DNA of 5,523 nt from Phycisphaerae bacterium (GCA_020058145.1 JAGVEP010000194.1:1-5523), one strand, 5' to 3'; shown: positions 1 through 5,288, counted from the first letter of the stretch. Notes: generated from the sequence alone by a model not told the origin. Program-made: numbers and translations.

Positions 1-3
1 CCC

Positions 4-39
4 GCCGAGCCGGTGCGGCGCGCTCCGCGGCGGCTCGGC
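4..39. repeat. GC-rich hairpin at the left edge
   Basis: A nine-base inverted repeat, gccgagccg at 4-12 and cggctcggc at 31-39, encloses a second four-base stem (gcgg at 15-18 with ccgc at 25-28). No T-run follows, so it is not a classic intrinsic terminator. All three + frames are open across 1-63 and the frame starting at base 1 stays open to a TAA at 181-183. This DNA could therefore still be the 3' end of a gene that begins outside the window; I cannot decide. Confidence 0.4.
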
Positions 40-62
40 AGGAGCCTCGCCCTCCCGGTGTG

Positions 63-83
63 CCGTCAAAACACGGTTGACGG
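63..83. repeat. Perfect 7-bp inverted repeat, possible terminator or operator
   Basis: ccgtcaa at 63-69 and ttgacgg at 77-83 are perfect reverse complements around a seven-base loop. It may end transcription from a gene to the left or bind a regulator. The missing T-tract argues against a strong intrinsic terminator. Confidence 0.35.
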
Positions 84-324
84 AGCACTAGCGGGCGGCA
101 GCGCGAATCACCGGAGGATGCCCCACCTGGCGGTTGTTAAGGGGTTGGTAGAAGTAGCCGATGATCGACGGGAACTACAGTAAGCGCGTGGCCTCGACGA
201 CACGCGCGCGGTCCAACGGTGTTCACGCGAAACGGCGCCATCGCCGGGCCGCGTCCAATTTGATCGGACGCGCACGGCGGGCAGCCCGTCGTCAAGTGCA
301 CCGGGAACCAGCGCGTTTTGGGAC
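84..324. other. Region before the signalling cluster, no clear gene
   Basis: No convincing gene lies here. A short ATG reading frame at 118-183 has GGAGG directly against the ATG, which is too close for a ribosome-binding site, and its codon use is poor. The clearest structure is a perfect seven-base inverted repeat, cgcgtcc at 250-256 and ggacgcg at 266-272, around an AT-rich nine-base centre. It lies 52 bases before the receiver remnant and could be an operator or an RNA hairpin in the cluster's leader. I see no convincing -35/-10 pair. Confidence 0.35.
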
Positions 325-546
325 GTGCCCCAGATGACTGGACCGGCCGGCGCACCGCTGGCAATTGTCCCCGAGGACGCCGTGCGGGGCACGCCCAATG
401 CGCGACATTTGCGCGGGCCCGCCGAGCCCCGCGAGAGGGCGACGGTGCTCGTAGCGGACGACGATCCTGCCAACCGCGTCGTTCTGCGGCGCGATTTCGC
501 CGCGGTTCCCGAGAACCCACAGACCGTTAACAGAGGTACGGTGTAA
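325..546 (+). pseudogene. Response-regulator receiver remnant (N-terminal part only)
   Basis: This 73-codon frame starts at GTG 325 (ATG 334 is an alternative) and carries the start of a CheY-like receiver. Around residues 41-56 it reads VLVADDDPANRVVLRRDF, which is strand beta-1 with the acidic Asp pair followed by helix alpha-1. The match stops there. The phospho-acceptor Asp (near 55 in CheY), the Thr/Ser and the Lys of an intact domain of about 120 residues are all absent. The last 15 residues do not look like receiver sequence. The TAA at 544-546 overlaps the STAS ATG, so translation of this frame would couple to STAS. I infer a response regulator joined to the STAS leader by an internal deletion. 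A short functional peptide is possible but cannot be a phosphorylatable receiver. Confidence 0.6.
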
Positions 547-851
547 TGGCCGCTACGCAGACCGCAGAATTCGTCGTCGTTCGGCCGGAGCAGGACCTGG
601 TGGCCTCCAACCTGGAGCCCTTTCACCAGACATTGCAGGACCTGGTCAAGCAGGGCAAGGTGCATCTGGCGATTGACCTCGCCAAAGTTGGCATCATCGA
701 CTCGAAGGGCCTGGCGGTGTTCCTGATGTGCCACAAGAGCGTGAGCGCGGCCGGCGGCCGGTTGGTGGTGCTGACCACGGACGCGGACTTCAAGCACTTG
801 TTCCACGTGATGCGCATGGATCAGCATTTCACGGTGGCCGAGTCGCTGTAG
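546..851 (+). CDS. STAS-domain anti-sigma factor antagonist (RsbV/SpoIIAA type)
   Basis: A 101-residue single-domain STAS protein, the usual length for the family. The core LAIDLAKVGIIDSKGLAVFL (residues 41-60) holds the signature: a hydrophobic strand, then D52-S53-x-G55-L56. Ser53 aligns with the phosphorylated serine of SpoIIAA (D-S-S-G-L). In known systems the unphosphorylated antagonist binds an anti-sigma kinase and frees its sigma factor or other partner; a PP2C phosphatase reverses the phosphorylation. The PP2C protein at 1898-3538 is the natural candidate for that here. AGAGG at 532-536 lies nine bases before the ATG, and TAATG overlaps the receiver remnant. No RsbW-like kinase is in the window, so the partner is unknown. 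Non-sigma roles, as in secretion or motility switches, also occur in this family. Confidence 0.88.
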   Translation: MAATQTAEFVVVRPEQDLVASNLEPFHQTLQDLVKQGKVHLAIDLAKVGIIDSKGLAVFLMCHKSVSAAGGRLVVLTTDADFKHLFHVMRMDQHFTVAESL

Positions 852-884
852 CCGCCGGCGCGCGCTGCGCACAGGGGTCCTGCT

Positions 885-1658
885 ATGTCCCTGGAGAACC
901 AGGAAATCATCACAGAATTCGTGCTGGAATCGCAGGCGCACTTGGCCGACATCGAGCATCAGTTGCGGGCGATTGAAGCGGGGGGCGCCAACCTCGATGT
1001 CGACCTGGTCAACACGGTCTTCCGCGCCGTACACTCGGTCAAGGGTGCCTCCGGTTTCATTGGACTGACCACGATCGGAGCGCTCGCGCACGCGCTGGAA
1101 AACGTCCTGAACCTGATGCGCAACCACGATCTGGTCCCGACGCACGAGATCATCGACACGTTGCTGCGCGCGGCGGATGCCCTACGCGGGTTGATCGCCG
1201 ACGTGGGGCAGTCCAACGACGTCGATCCCGCCGCGCACGTCGCAGCCCTGCAGGGCATCATTGCAGGACACACCGCACCGGCGGTGCAGGCGAGCTTGCA
1301 GCAGACCGTGCTCGTGCCGACTGGCACAGGCGAATCGCTGCAGATCAGCGCGCATACGCTGGCCGTGCAGCAGCAACTCGGTCACCGCCTCCATGTCGTC
1401 GAGTGCGATCTAATCAGCGACATACAGGACAAGGGCCGGACGCCGCTGGCGCTCGTCAGGGACCTGTTGTCGGTCGGCGAACTGCTCGATTCGCGGCTGT
1501 GCTGCGAAGACGGGGGCGATCTCGACCACAACATGCCCGGCGCGATGCGTTTCGCCGTGCTCATTGCCACCGGGCTCGACGATGTCGGGCTGGTGGCCCA
1601 GGGTTGCGACGTCTCCGTCGATCGTGTGCGCCCCGCGACGGGCCTGCCACCCACCTGA
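885..1658 (+). CDS. Hpt-domain protein: CheA-like N-terminal fragment without kinase
   Basis: A 257-residue protein. Residues 1-125 form an Hpt (CheA P1) four-helix bundle. The phospho-acceptor is H50 in FRAVHSVKGASGF, and LAHALENVLNLMRN (67-80) is the conserved following helix. Residues about 155-248 resemble the region behind P1 in full CheA proteins (GRTPLALVRDLLSVGELLD, then a strand ending in FAVLIATGLDDVGL). The dimerisation, HATPase and CheW-like domains that take a CheA to about 650-750 residues are missing. It can receive or relay a phosphoryl group but cannot make one. AGGGG at 873-877 lies seven bases before the ATG, and the gene follows STAS by 33 bases, suggesting one operon. It may be a true stand-alone phosphotransfer protein or a truncated CheA. 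The domain calls are firm; the function is inference. Confidence 0.8.
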   Translation: MSLENQEIITEFVLESQAHLADIEHQLRAIEAGGANLDVDLVNTVFRAVHSVKGASGFIGLTTIGALAHALENVLNLMRNHDLVPTHEIIDTLLRAADALRGLIADVGQSNDVDPAAHVAALQGIIAGHTAPAVQASLQQTVLVPTGTGESLQISAHTLAVQQQLGHRLHVVECDLISDIQDKGRTPLALVRDLLSVGELLDSRLCCEDGGDLDHNMPGAMRFAVLIATGLDDVGLVAQGCDVSVDRVRPATGLPPT

Positions 1659-1897
1659 AGGCGGCCGAGAAGGGCCTGATCACCGCCGAACAGGAACGGG
1701 GCGGCTGCCGCGGCGACGCTGGGGCAATCATCAGCGGTCCTGAGCGGTGCCGGTGCGACCACGTCCCTCCGGCCGCCGAAGCCTCCCGAGGCCTGAACCA
1801 GACAACCCACTGGTCTCCTGCCCGCGGGCGCGGTAGCTTCCGGAGCGCGGCGACGCGGCGCAGGGTGGTGGCAGCGACGGCGATAATGGAGAGTGCC
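1659..1897 (+). other. 239-base gap with coding-like patches but no intact gene
   Basis: This gap separates the Hpt gene from the phosphatase. For about 40 bases after the Hpt stop, another + frame has strongly G/C-ending codons and reads LKAAEKGLITAEQE. Around 1700-1790 the third frame reads an Ala/Ser/Pro-rich stretch ending at a TGA, like the linkers found in CheA proteins. No frame gives a recognisable domain. It could be decayed CheA coding sequence or a long leader for the next gene. No terminator or good promoter is evident. Confidence 0.3.
1888..1893 (+). promoter_or_regulatory. Ribosome-binding site fixing the phosphatase start
   Basis: GGAGAG lies just before the ATG at 1898; the GGAG core is six bases away. 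This favours 1898 over the in-frame ATG at 1886, which has no such site, and over the long open extension back to 1403, which overlaps the Hpt gene in another frame and shows no domain. Confidence 0.6.
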
Positions 1898-3538
1898 ATG
1901 TCCTCGGTCCGGTGCCCGCATCAACTCATCGTCCGCCGCGACCTCCGGCGCATTGCCAGCGTCGAGTTGCACAAGGAACGCATGACGCTGGGGCGCTCAC
2001 CGCGCTGCGACATCGTGCTTGAACATTCGTCGGTCTCACGCCAGCACGCCGCGCTGGAGCAGCGCGGCGGTGAGTGGCACGTCGTCGACCAGGGCAGCAC
2101 AAACGGCGTCTTACTCCACGGCGAGCGCGTTCAGGACGCGCCGCTACGACCCGGCCACGTGTTCGAGATTCGCCCGTTTTCCCTCGAGTTGTGTGGCCTG
2201 GCGCCGCGCCCAGAGGAGGATTCGGTTCAGCTATGCGACACCGACGACCTGCGCACGGTGGCGAGCATCGCGGTTTCAACGCGCGGAACGGTGCAGCGCC
2301 GGCTCGAGGATTTGTATGCACTCGCGCGGCTGCTGATCCGGCGAAACGAGTCGGGTGGGTTTTGGCCGGCCATGCAGGTCGCGCTGCGGCACTCACTCGC
2401 GGCCAGCCACTGTGAACTGATCGGTATCGACGACGCGCAGCGGTTGTTCCCGCTGACGTTTGCTGGTCCCGGCGGACCGGGGCGGGCAGCGGTTGGGCTG
2501 AGCCGGTCGGTGATTCGCGAAGTGAGCGCCACGCAGCGGGCGGTACTGGTGGCGCGGGTGCGCCAGGACGCAAGATATGCCGAGGCCGCGAGTCTGGTCG
2601 CGGGCGGCACCGGCTCAGTGCTCTGCGCCCCGATCGTGGCCGCGGGCAGCACGCGTGCGCTGGTCTACGCCGATCGGAGTCAAGCGGAGCCCCCGTTCCG
2701 GCCGGAGGACCTGGAGTTCATCGCCGCCGCGGTTGATCTGGCCGCCGCGCGGGTGGAGCTCGACGATCTGCACGCGTCGGCGCGCGAGCTGGCCCGGGTA
2801 CACGGGCGCATCGCGGCTGGGCGGGAGATGCAGGAGCTGCTCTTCCCGGCGCCCATTCCGCAACCGCCGTGGGGCGAAATCGCCGCCGTGAATTACCCCG
2901 CCGAGCGCATGAGCGGCGACATCTACGACGTGCGACTCGACACCCAGGGTCGCCTGGTGACGATGCTGGCAGACGTTTCCGGCAAGGGCGTCCCCGCGGC
3001 CCTGCTGACGGCGATTCTGCAAAACACGTTGCGGTTGGCGTTACCCGAGATGGAGAACCTGGAGGCGATCGTGCAGCGCTTGAACGCGGTGCTGCACACA
3101 TACAACGCCTTGGGGTCGTTCGCGACGCTGATCCTCAGTCGCTGGTCGAGCGGCGGGGACCACGTTGAGTTGGCCAACGCAGGCCATCCGGCGCCGCTGT
3201 GGTTGAAGGAAAATGGCACGCGCGAGGCCTTCCCCGTGTGCGTCGGGCTGGCGCTGGGGATCACGGAGGCCTGGACGGGAGAAATCCGGGAGTTTGACGC
3301 GCGCGACGTGGTCGCAATGGTGGCCTACACGGACGGTGCCAACGAGGCGAAGAACCCCCGGGGAGCAGCGTATGGCGTCGACGGCCTGGACCAGGCTTTG
3401 GCGCGGCTTGGCTCGCAGACCGCCGGCCGGTTGGTCGAAGAACTGGTTCGGGGCGTGCGGGATTTCTGTGCGCCCGCCGAACCAGGCGACGACGTGACAT
3501 TTCTGGTGGTCACCCGCGCACGGGCGCCGCGCCCGTAG
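1898..3538 (+). CDS. FHA-GAF-PP2C serine/threonine phosphatase (RsbU/SpoIIE type)
   Basis: A 546-residue cytosolic protein with three modules and no membrane segment. The FHA domain spans about 10-100: GR at 32-33, SSVSRQH at 44-50 and STNG at 67-70 are the phosphothreonine-binding signature. A GAF-like domain spans about 130-290, ending in CAPIVAAGSTRALVYADRS and a helix. A helical linker (about 285-315) leads to the PP2C/SpoIIE catalytic domain (about 320-540). The latter shows SGDIYD (D341, D344), ADVSGKG (D359), ANAGHP (426-431), YTDG (D479) and DDVTF (D531, D532). All metal-binding aspartates are therefore present and activity is expected. Such proteins dephosphorylate STAS antagonists; the STAS protein at 546-851 is the likely substrate, with FHA reading a Ser/Thr-kinase signal and GAF a ligand or partner. 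Both links are inferred from the domains and gene proximity. Confidence 0.92.
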   Translation: MSSVRCPHQLIVRRDLRRIASVELHKERMTLGRSPRCDIVLEHSSVSRQHAALEQRGGEWHVVDQGSTNGVLLHGERVQDAPLRPGHVFEIRPFSLELCGLAPRPEEDSVQLCDTDDLRTVASIAVSTRGTVQRRLEDLYALARLLIRRNESGGFWPAMQVALRHSLAASHCELIGIDDAQRLFPLTFAGPGGPGRAAVGLSRSVIREVSATQRAVLVARVRQDARYAEAASLVAGGTGSVLCAPIVAAGSTRALVYADRSQAEPPFRPEDLEFIAAAVDLAAARVELDDLHASARELARVHGRIAAGREMQELLFPAPIPQPPWGEIAAVNYPAERMSGDIYDVRLDTQGRLVTMLADVSGKGVPAALLTAILQNTLRLALPEMENLEAIVQRLNAVLHTYNALGSFATLILSRWSSGGDHVELANAGHPAPLWLKENGTREAFPVCVGLALGITEAWTGEIREFDARDVVAMVAYTDGANEAKNPRGAAYGVDGLDQALARLGSQTAGRLVEELVRGVRDFCAPAEPGDDVTFLVVTRARAPRP

Positions 3539-3551
3539 TCCGCGGGGATAA

Positions 3552-3594
3552 CGCCGCACCGGCGGGCTGAACCGGGGCACAGTTGGGCTGTTTT
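3552..3594. terminator. Weak terminator candidate between convergent genes
   Basis: The 61-base gap between the convergent phosphatase and XRE genes holds two small stems: cgccg/cggcg (3552-3556 with 3560-3564), and acag/ctgt (3579-3582 with 3588-3591) followed by three T residues. The position fits a terminator for the + strand gene. Both stems are short, so the call is weak. Confidence 0.25.
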
Positions 3595-3599
3595 CGGGA

Positions 3600-4118
3600 T
3601 TAGTCGATGAGCTCGACCAGTTCGACGCCGAGCGCGTCGGCGATGCGGCGCAACGTGGCGACCATCGAGCGGTCGGGGTTCTTTAGCACGCGGTTAACTA
3701 CTGCCGGGGACACCTTGAGCCGCTTGGCGAGTTCGGATTGCGTGATCTTCTTCTCCGCCAGCACCCGTCGAAGACGGTTTCCCGCCATTTGAGCCGGCAT
3801 GTCGGCAGTAAACTCGATGGCGTCGAGTTTGCCGGCGGCCTTGGCGGCCTCATATTCGGCGAATTGCGCCTCGAACTCGGCCTTCATGTCCGGCGGCATT
3901 TGTTCCGGCGTCAGAACGGTCGTTTCGGAACCGGTTTCCGCCACTTTCGCTCGGACGGGTTCGTCTAGCAGCAGGATGCTGTCATCGCTTGGCATAGCTT
4001 CCTCGTGCCTAGCCAGTTCGTGGACAAACGTGGCGAACGCCTTGGCGAACGGCACCCCGAATTTCAGCGCCAAGGCATCCAACCGATCACTTCTTCGTCG
4101 CAAGTGCCGCGTTGACAT
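3600..4118 (-). CDS. XRE-family HTH regulator, HigA-like antitoxin type
   Basis: A 172-residue protein ending in a Cro/C1-type helix-turn-helix (about 112-170). The core TQSELAKRLKVSPAVVNRVL (126-145) is followed by TLRRIADALGV, typical of HigA-like antitoxins and XRE regulators. Residues 1-110 are acidic and helical, with EFEAQFAEYEAAKAAGKLDA at 81-100, and match no domain I know. Start choice: ATG 4118 follows a GAGAAGG box by six bases and lies about 35 bases downstream of a promoter -10 box. An in-frame ATG at 3995 has GAGGAA just upstream and would give a 131-residue protein. Residues 1-41 still show coding-like codons, so I prefer the longer form. A palindrome over the -35 box suggests autorepression. 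No HigB/RelE toxin sits next to it, so it may be an orphan antitoxin or a plain repressor. Confidence 0.85.
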   Translation of the reverse strand: MSTRHLRRRSDRLDALALKFGVPFAKAFATFVHELARHEEAMPSDDSILLLDEPVRAKVAETGSETTVLTPEQMPPDMKAEFEAQFAEYEAAKAAGKLDAIEFTADMPAQMAGNRLRRVLAEKKITQSELAKRLKVSPAVVNRVLKNPDRSMVATLRRIADALGVELVELID

Positions 4119-4154
4119 TCATACGCCTTCTCGGCTCCTTCACGTCTACGCTTA

Positions 4155-4183
4155 ATTGTAATCATGGTTAGCGTAAATATCAA
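4155..4183 (-). promoter_or_regulatory. Sigma-70-like promoter for the XRE gene
   Basis: Read on the - strand, TTGATA (4183-4178) and TACAAT (4160-4155) are separated by exactly 17 bases. Each matches five of six consensus positions. Transcription would begin near 4148, leaving about 30 bases before ATG 4118. This is the best promoter in the window. Confidence 0.6.
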
Positions 4184-4195
4184 CCGTTCGATTGA
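4180..4195. promoter_or_regulatory. Candidate operator palindrome over the XRE -35 box
   Basis: On the - strand TCAATCGA-ACGGTTGA is a 16-base imperfect palindrome; six of eight half-site positions pair. It overlaps four bases of the -35 box. A nested GTTC-AATC-GAAC repeat (4197-4186) sits beside it. XRE and HigA proteins usually repress their own promoter through such sites, so this is a reasonable autorepression site; binding is inferred. Confidence 0.4.
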
Positions 4196-4273
4196 ACTTA
4201 ACCTTGCGGCTTATCATCCAGTTCAACCGGCGGTAGTTGGCGGCTGTTTCGCCGGACTTATCGGCCGTTAAGC
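4196..4273. repeat. attC-like inverted repeat (integron recombination site candidate)
   Basis: ACTTAAC (4196-4202) fits the attC R'' consensus RYYYAAC, and GTTAAGC (4267-4273) fits R' (GTTRRRY). Six of the seven bases pair. The 78-base span lies within the attC size range. An inner stem, ccggcg 4227-4232 with cgccgg 4250-4255, gives the long-hairpin shape. L-box pairing is poor and no integrase or second attC is in the window, so chance is a real possibility. Confidence 0.2.
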
Positions 4274-4428
4274 CAGGAACCGGAAACGCCTGCGGTTGGT
4301 TTCGGCGGAATCTGCCGCCTGGTTAACGGTCCCCATGCAAGCCCGGGCGATTCGTTCGCGAACATTAGCCAACGAAGCCTTGGAGCCGGCCCGGTGACGT
4401 TGGCGAAGCAAGCGAAATCACCGTGTTG

Positions 4429-4581
4429 CTAGGCGTTCAGGGCGACGCCCTCGAATGACTCCGGGACGAACAGCGACAGGTAACACTGGTTGTGAAAGTA
4501 CACCTCGCGCCGCTGCTTAGGACGCGAGCACGATGTTCGTCAAGGCATCTTCTCCGCATTCTCCGATGGACCAATGTTCAT
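4429..4581 (-). pseudogene. Broken small gene after the membrane protein (in-frame stop or frameshifts)
   Basis: Its ATG (4581-4579) overlaps the membrane protein's stop as ATGA. The frame reads MNIGPSENAEKMP and meets TGA at 4542-4540. The same frame reopens and ends with REVYFHNQCYLSLFVPESFE plus six residues before TAG (4431-4429). About 19 of its last 23 codons end in G or C, which looks like real coding DNA. Between the two parts the best codon use is in another frame (EDALTNIVLAS at about 4548-4513). The simplest reading is two compensating frameshifts in a protein of about 50 residues, either genuine decay or assembly errors. I do not recognise the protein. A selenocysteine reading was considered and not favoured. 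Confidence 0.4.
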
Positions 4582-4721
4582 GGCTGGTGCCGCTCGTCCG
4601 GACCAGTCTTCACCGTAAACCAGCCCTTCAGCGTGCAGATGACCGTGCCGCGAAACACGATTGCCACGATTGCCACCGCTCCGATGACAACTACGCTGAC
4701 CACATCCAGGCTGCTACTCAT
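4578..4721 (-). CDS. 47-residue single-pass membrane protein, unknown function
   Basis: A small ORF with MSSSLDVVSVVVIGAVAIVA at its N-terminus: about 18 hydrophobic residues (6-23) form one transmembrane helix. An Arg (24) and a short tail follow, including GTVICTLKGWFTVKTG (25-40), which looks like a beta hairpin, and a charged end (PDERHQP). GGAG lies seven bases before the ATG, a very good ribosome-binding site, and hydrophobic codons fill the helix without a break. The start overlaps a 17-codon leader (ATGA), and the stop overlaps the next small ORF (ATGA), so translation is probably coupled. The tail should face the cytosol if the positive-inside rule holds. I do not recognise the family. 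Possible roles, all unproven, are a small membrane-acting toxin, a sensor anchor or a partner of the broken downstream protein. Confidence 0.6.
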   Translation of the reverse strand: MSSSLDVVSVVVIGAVAIVAIVFRGTVICTLKGWFTVKTGPDERHQP

Positions 4722-4771
4722 GTGAATTCTCCATCGCTCAAGACCCGGCAGGCGCAGACAATGCGCTTCAT
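4718..4771 (-). CDS. 17-residue leader ORF coupled to the small membrane protein
   Basis: ATG at 4771 begins MKRIVCACRVLSDGEFT and ends in a TGA that overlaps the membrane protein's ATG. An AGAAGG box sits six bases before the ATG, inside an 11-base element that recurs before the XRE start. It also contains the membrane protein's GGAG site. It may be a translated leader that controls the downstream gene, or a chance frame; its short length prevents a firm call. Confidence 0.3.
   Translation of the reverse strand: MKRIVCACRVLSDGEFT
4729..4732 (-). promoter_or_regulatory. Ribosome-binding site for the small membrane protein
   Basis: GGAG on the - strand, seven bases from the ATG at 4721. It is the main evidence that this very short ORF is translated. 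Confidence 0.6.
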
Positions 4772-4819
4772 CAGTAGCCTTCTCGGCCTCTGCAGGTGTG
4801 CTATTAACCGCATTCCGCG

Positions 4820-4848
4820 ATTAGCGCAAATGTCAATCATGAGGTCAA
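4820..4848 (-). promoter_or_regulatory. Possible promoter for the small-ORF chain
   Basis: On the - strand TTGACC (4848-4843) and GCTAAT (4825-4820) are 17 bases apart and match five and four of six consensus positions. A second TTGACA at 4836-4831 makes a direct repeat of TTGAC 12 bases apart, which could also be a regulator site. Transcription would start near 4813, about 40 bases before the leader ATG. Confidence 0.35.
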
Positions 4849-4931
4849 CATCTGAGGAGAATTGACTCATCGGCAAACCGTCTCGCTCTGCAGGCCGCGA
4901 ATGGCAACCGTTTTGGCGGTATTATGGGGCA

Positions 4932-5288
4932 GTGATATCGGCACCGGGAGCATTTGCGGCGGAGTATGCCGCTTGGTGGAAGGTCATGATGGCGGCTGGG
5001 TTTCACCTGCCCGGTACCGTGCACGCCGTGAAGCTGCTCTCCAATCCCGAGTGTTTTTGCAAGCGCCCCCTGGGCGGGATCATCAAAGTGCGGATCGATG
5101 GCGGCCTTCCCTGGCACCTCCGCATCGAGAAATCCCGGGTCGAGTTCGAGACCCCCGTTTACGACCTGGCGCAAGCCGAAGAAGCGCTCCGCAAGCTCGC
5201 CGAGTCCGACGAACCCGATTGGCCCGGGACTCGGGAAGAAGCTCTGGCGCTCGTCAAGGTCGTGCAGGCCATCGCCAGCACCGGCTGA
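4932..5288 (+). CDS. Hypothetical 118-residue protein
   Basis: I do not recognise this protein. Codons end in G or C strongly, above all in the last third, which supports real coding. The middle (about 47-75) reads as beta strands, GGIIKVRIDGG, LPWHLRIEKS and RVEFETP; the end is two helices (80-90 with AQAEEALRKLA, and 100-117 with REEALALVKVVQAIAST). No membrane helix or signal peptide is evident; WW at 15-16 and two cysteines at 41 and 43 (CFC) are notable. The start is uncertain. GTG 4932 is the most upstream usable start in an open frame, but its ribosome-binding site is weak. TATTAT at 4920-4925 could be a -10 box for a nearly leaderless message. ATG 4989, with GGAAGG five bases before it, is an alternative. 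The gene runs divergently from the small-ORF chain. Confidence 0.7.
   Translation: MISAPGAFAAEYAAWWKVMMAAGFHLPGTVHAVKLLSNPECFCKRPLGGIIKVRIDGGLPWHLRIEKSRVEFETPVYDLAQAEEALRKLAESDEPDWPGTREEALALVKVVQAIASTG

Larger units (their letters stand above)
4119..4428. other. 310-base accessory intergenic stretch rich in small palindromes
   Basis: No gene is supported here. The part nearest the XRE gene (about 4150-4200) is clearly more AT-rich than the rest of the window and holds that gene's promoter and a putative operator. Beyond it are an attC-like inverted repeat (4196-4273), a five-base hairpin (ggcgg 4304-4308 with ccgcc 4315-4319), the perfect palindromes gcccgggc (4341-4348) and gttcgcgaac (4354-4363), and a five-base inverted repeat ending near 4422. 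The density of short palindromes and the base shift suggest mobile or recombined DNA. Confidence 0.4.

Noticed and set aside
118..183. 21-residue ORF after GGAGG
   Set aside because: GGAGG touches the ATG with no spacer and codon use is unlike the neighbours.
108..1145. 345-codon open frame on the - strand
   Set aside because: It lies opposite the STAS and Hpt genes, whose domains are unmistakable. Its product is Arg/Ser/Ala-rich with no domain, as expected of the antisense of GC-rich genes.
1403..1897. In-frame extension of the phosphatase to 1403
   Set aside because: It overlaps the Hpt gene in another frame, is Arg-rich and has no domain. A good ribosome-binding site marks ATG 1898.
4540..4542. 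In-frame TGA as selenocysteine, with a ctcgcg/cgcgag stem just downstream
   Set aside because: The stem lacks a recognisable bacterial SECIS loop, no known selenoprotein motif surrounds it, and a frameshift explains the codon use better.
4492..4865. + strand ORFs of 77 and 110 codons
   Set aside because: They are antisense to the small membrane protein, which has a far better ribosome-binding site and a real hydrophobic helix.
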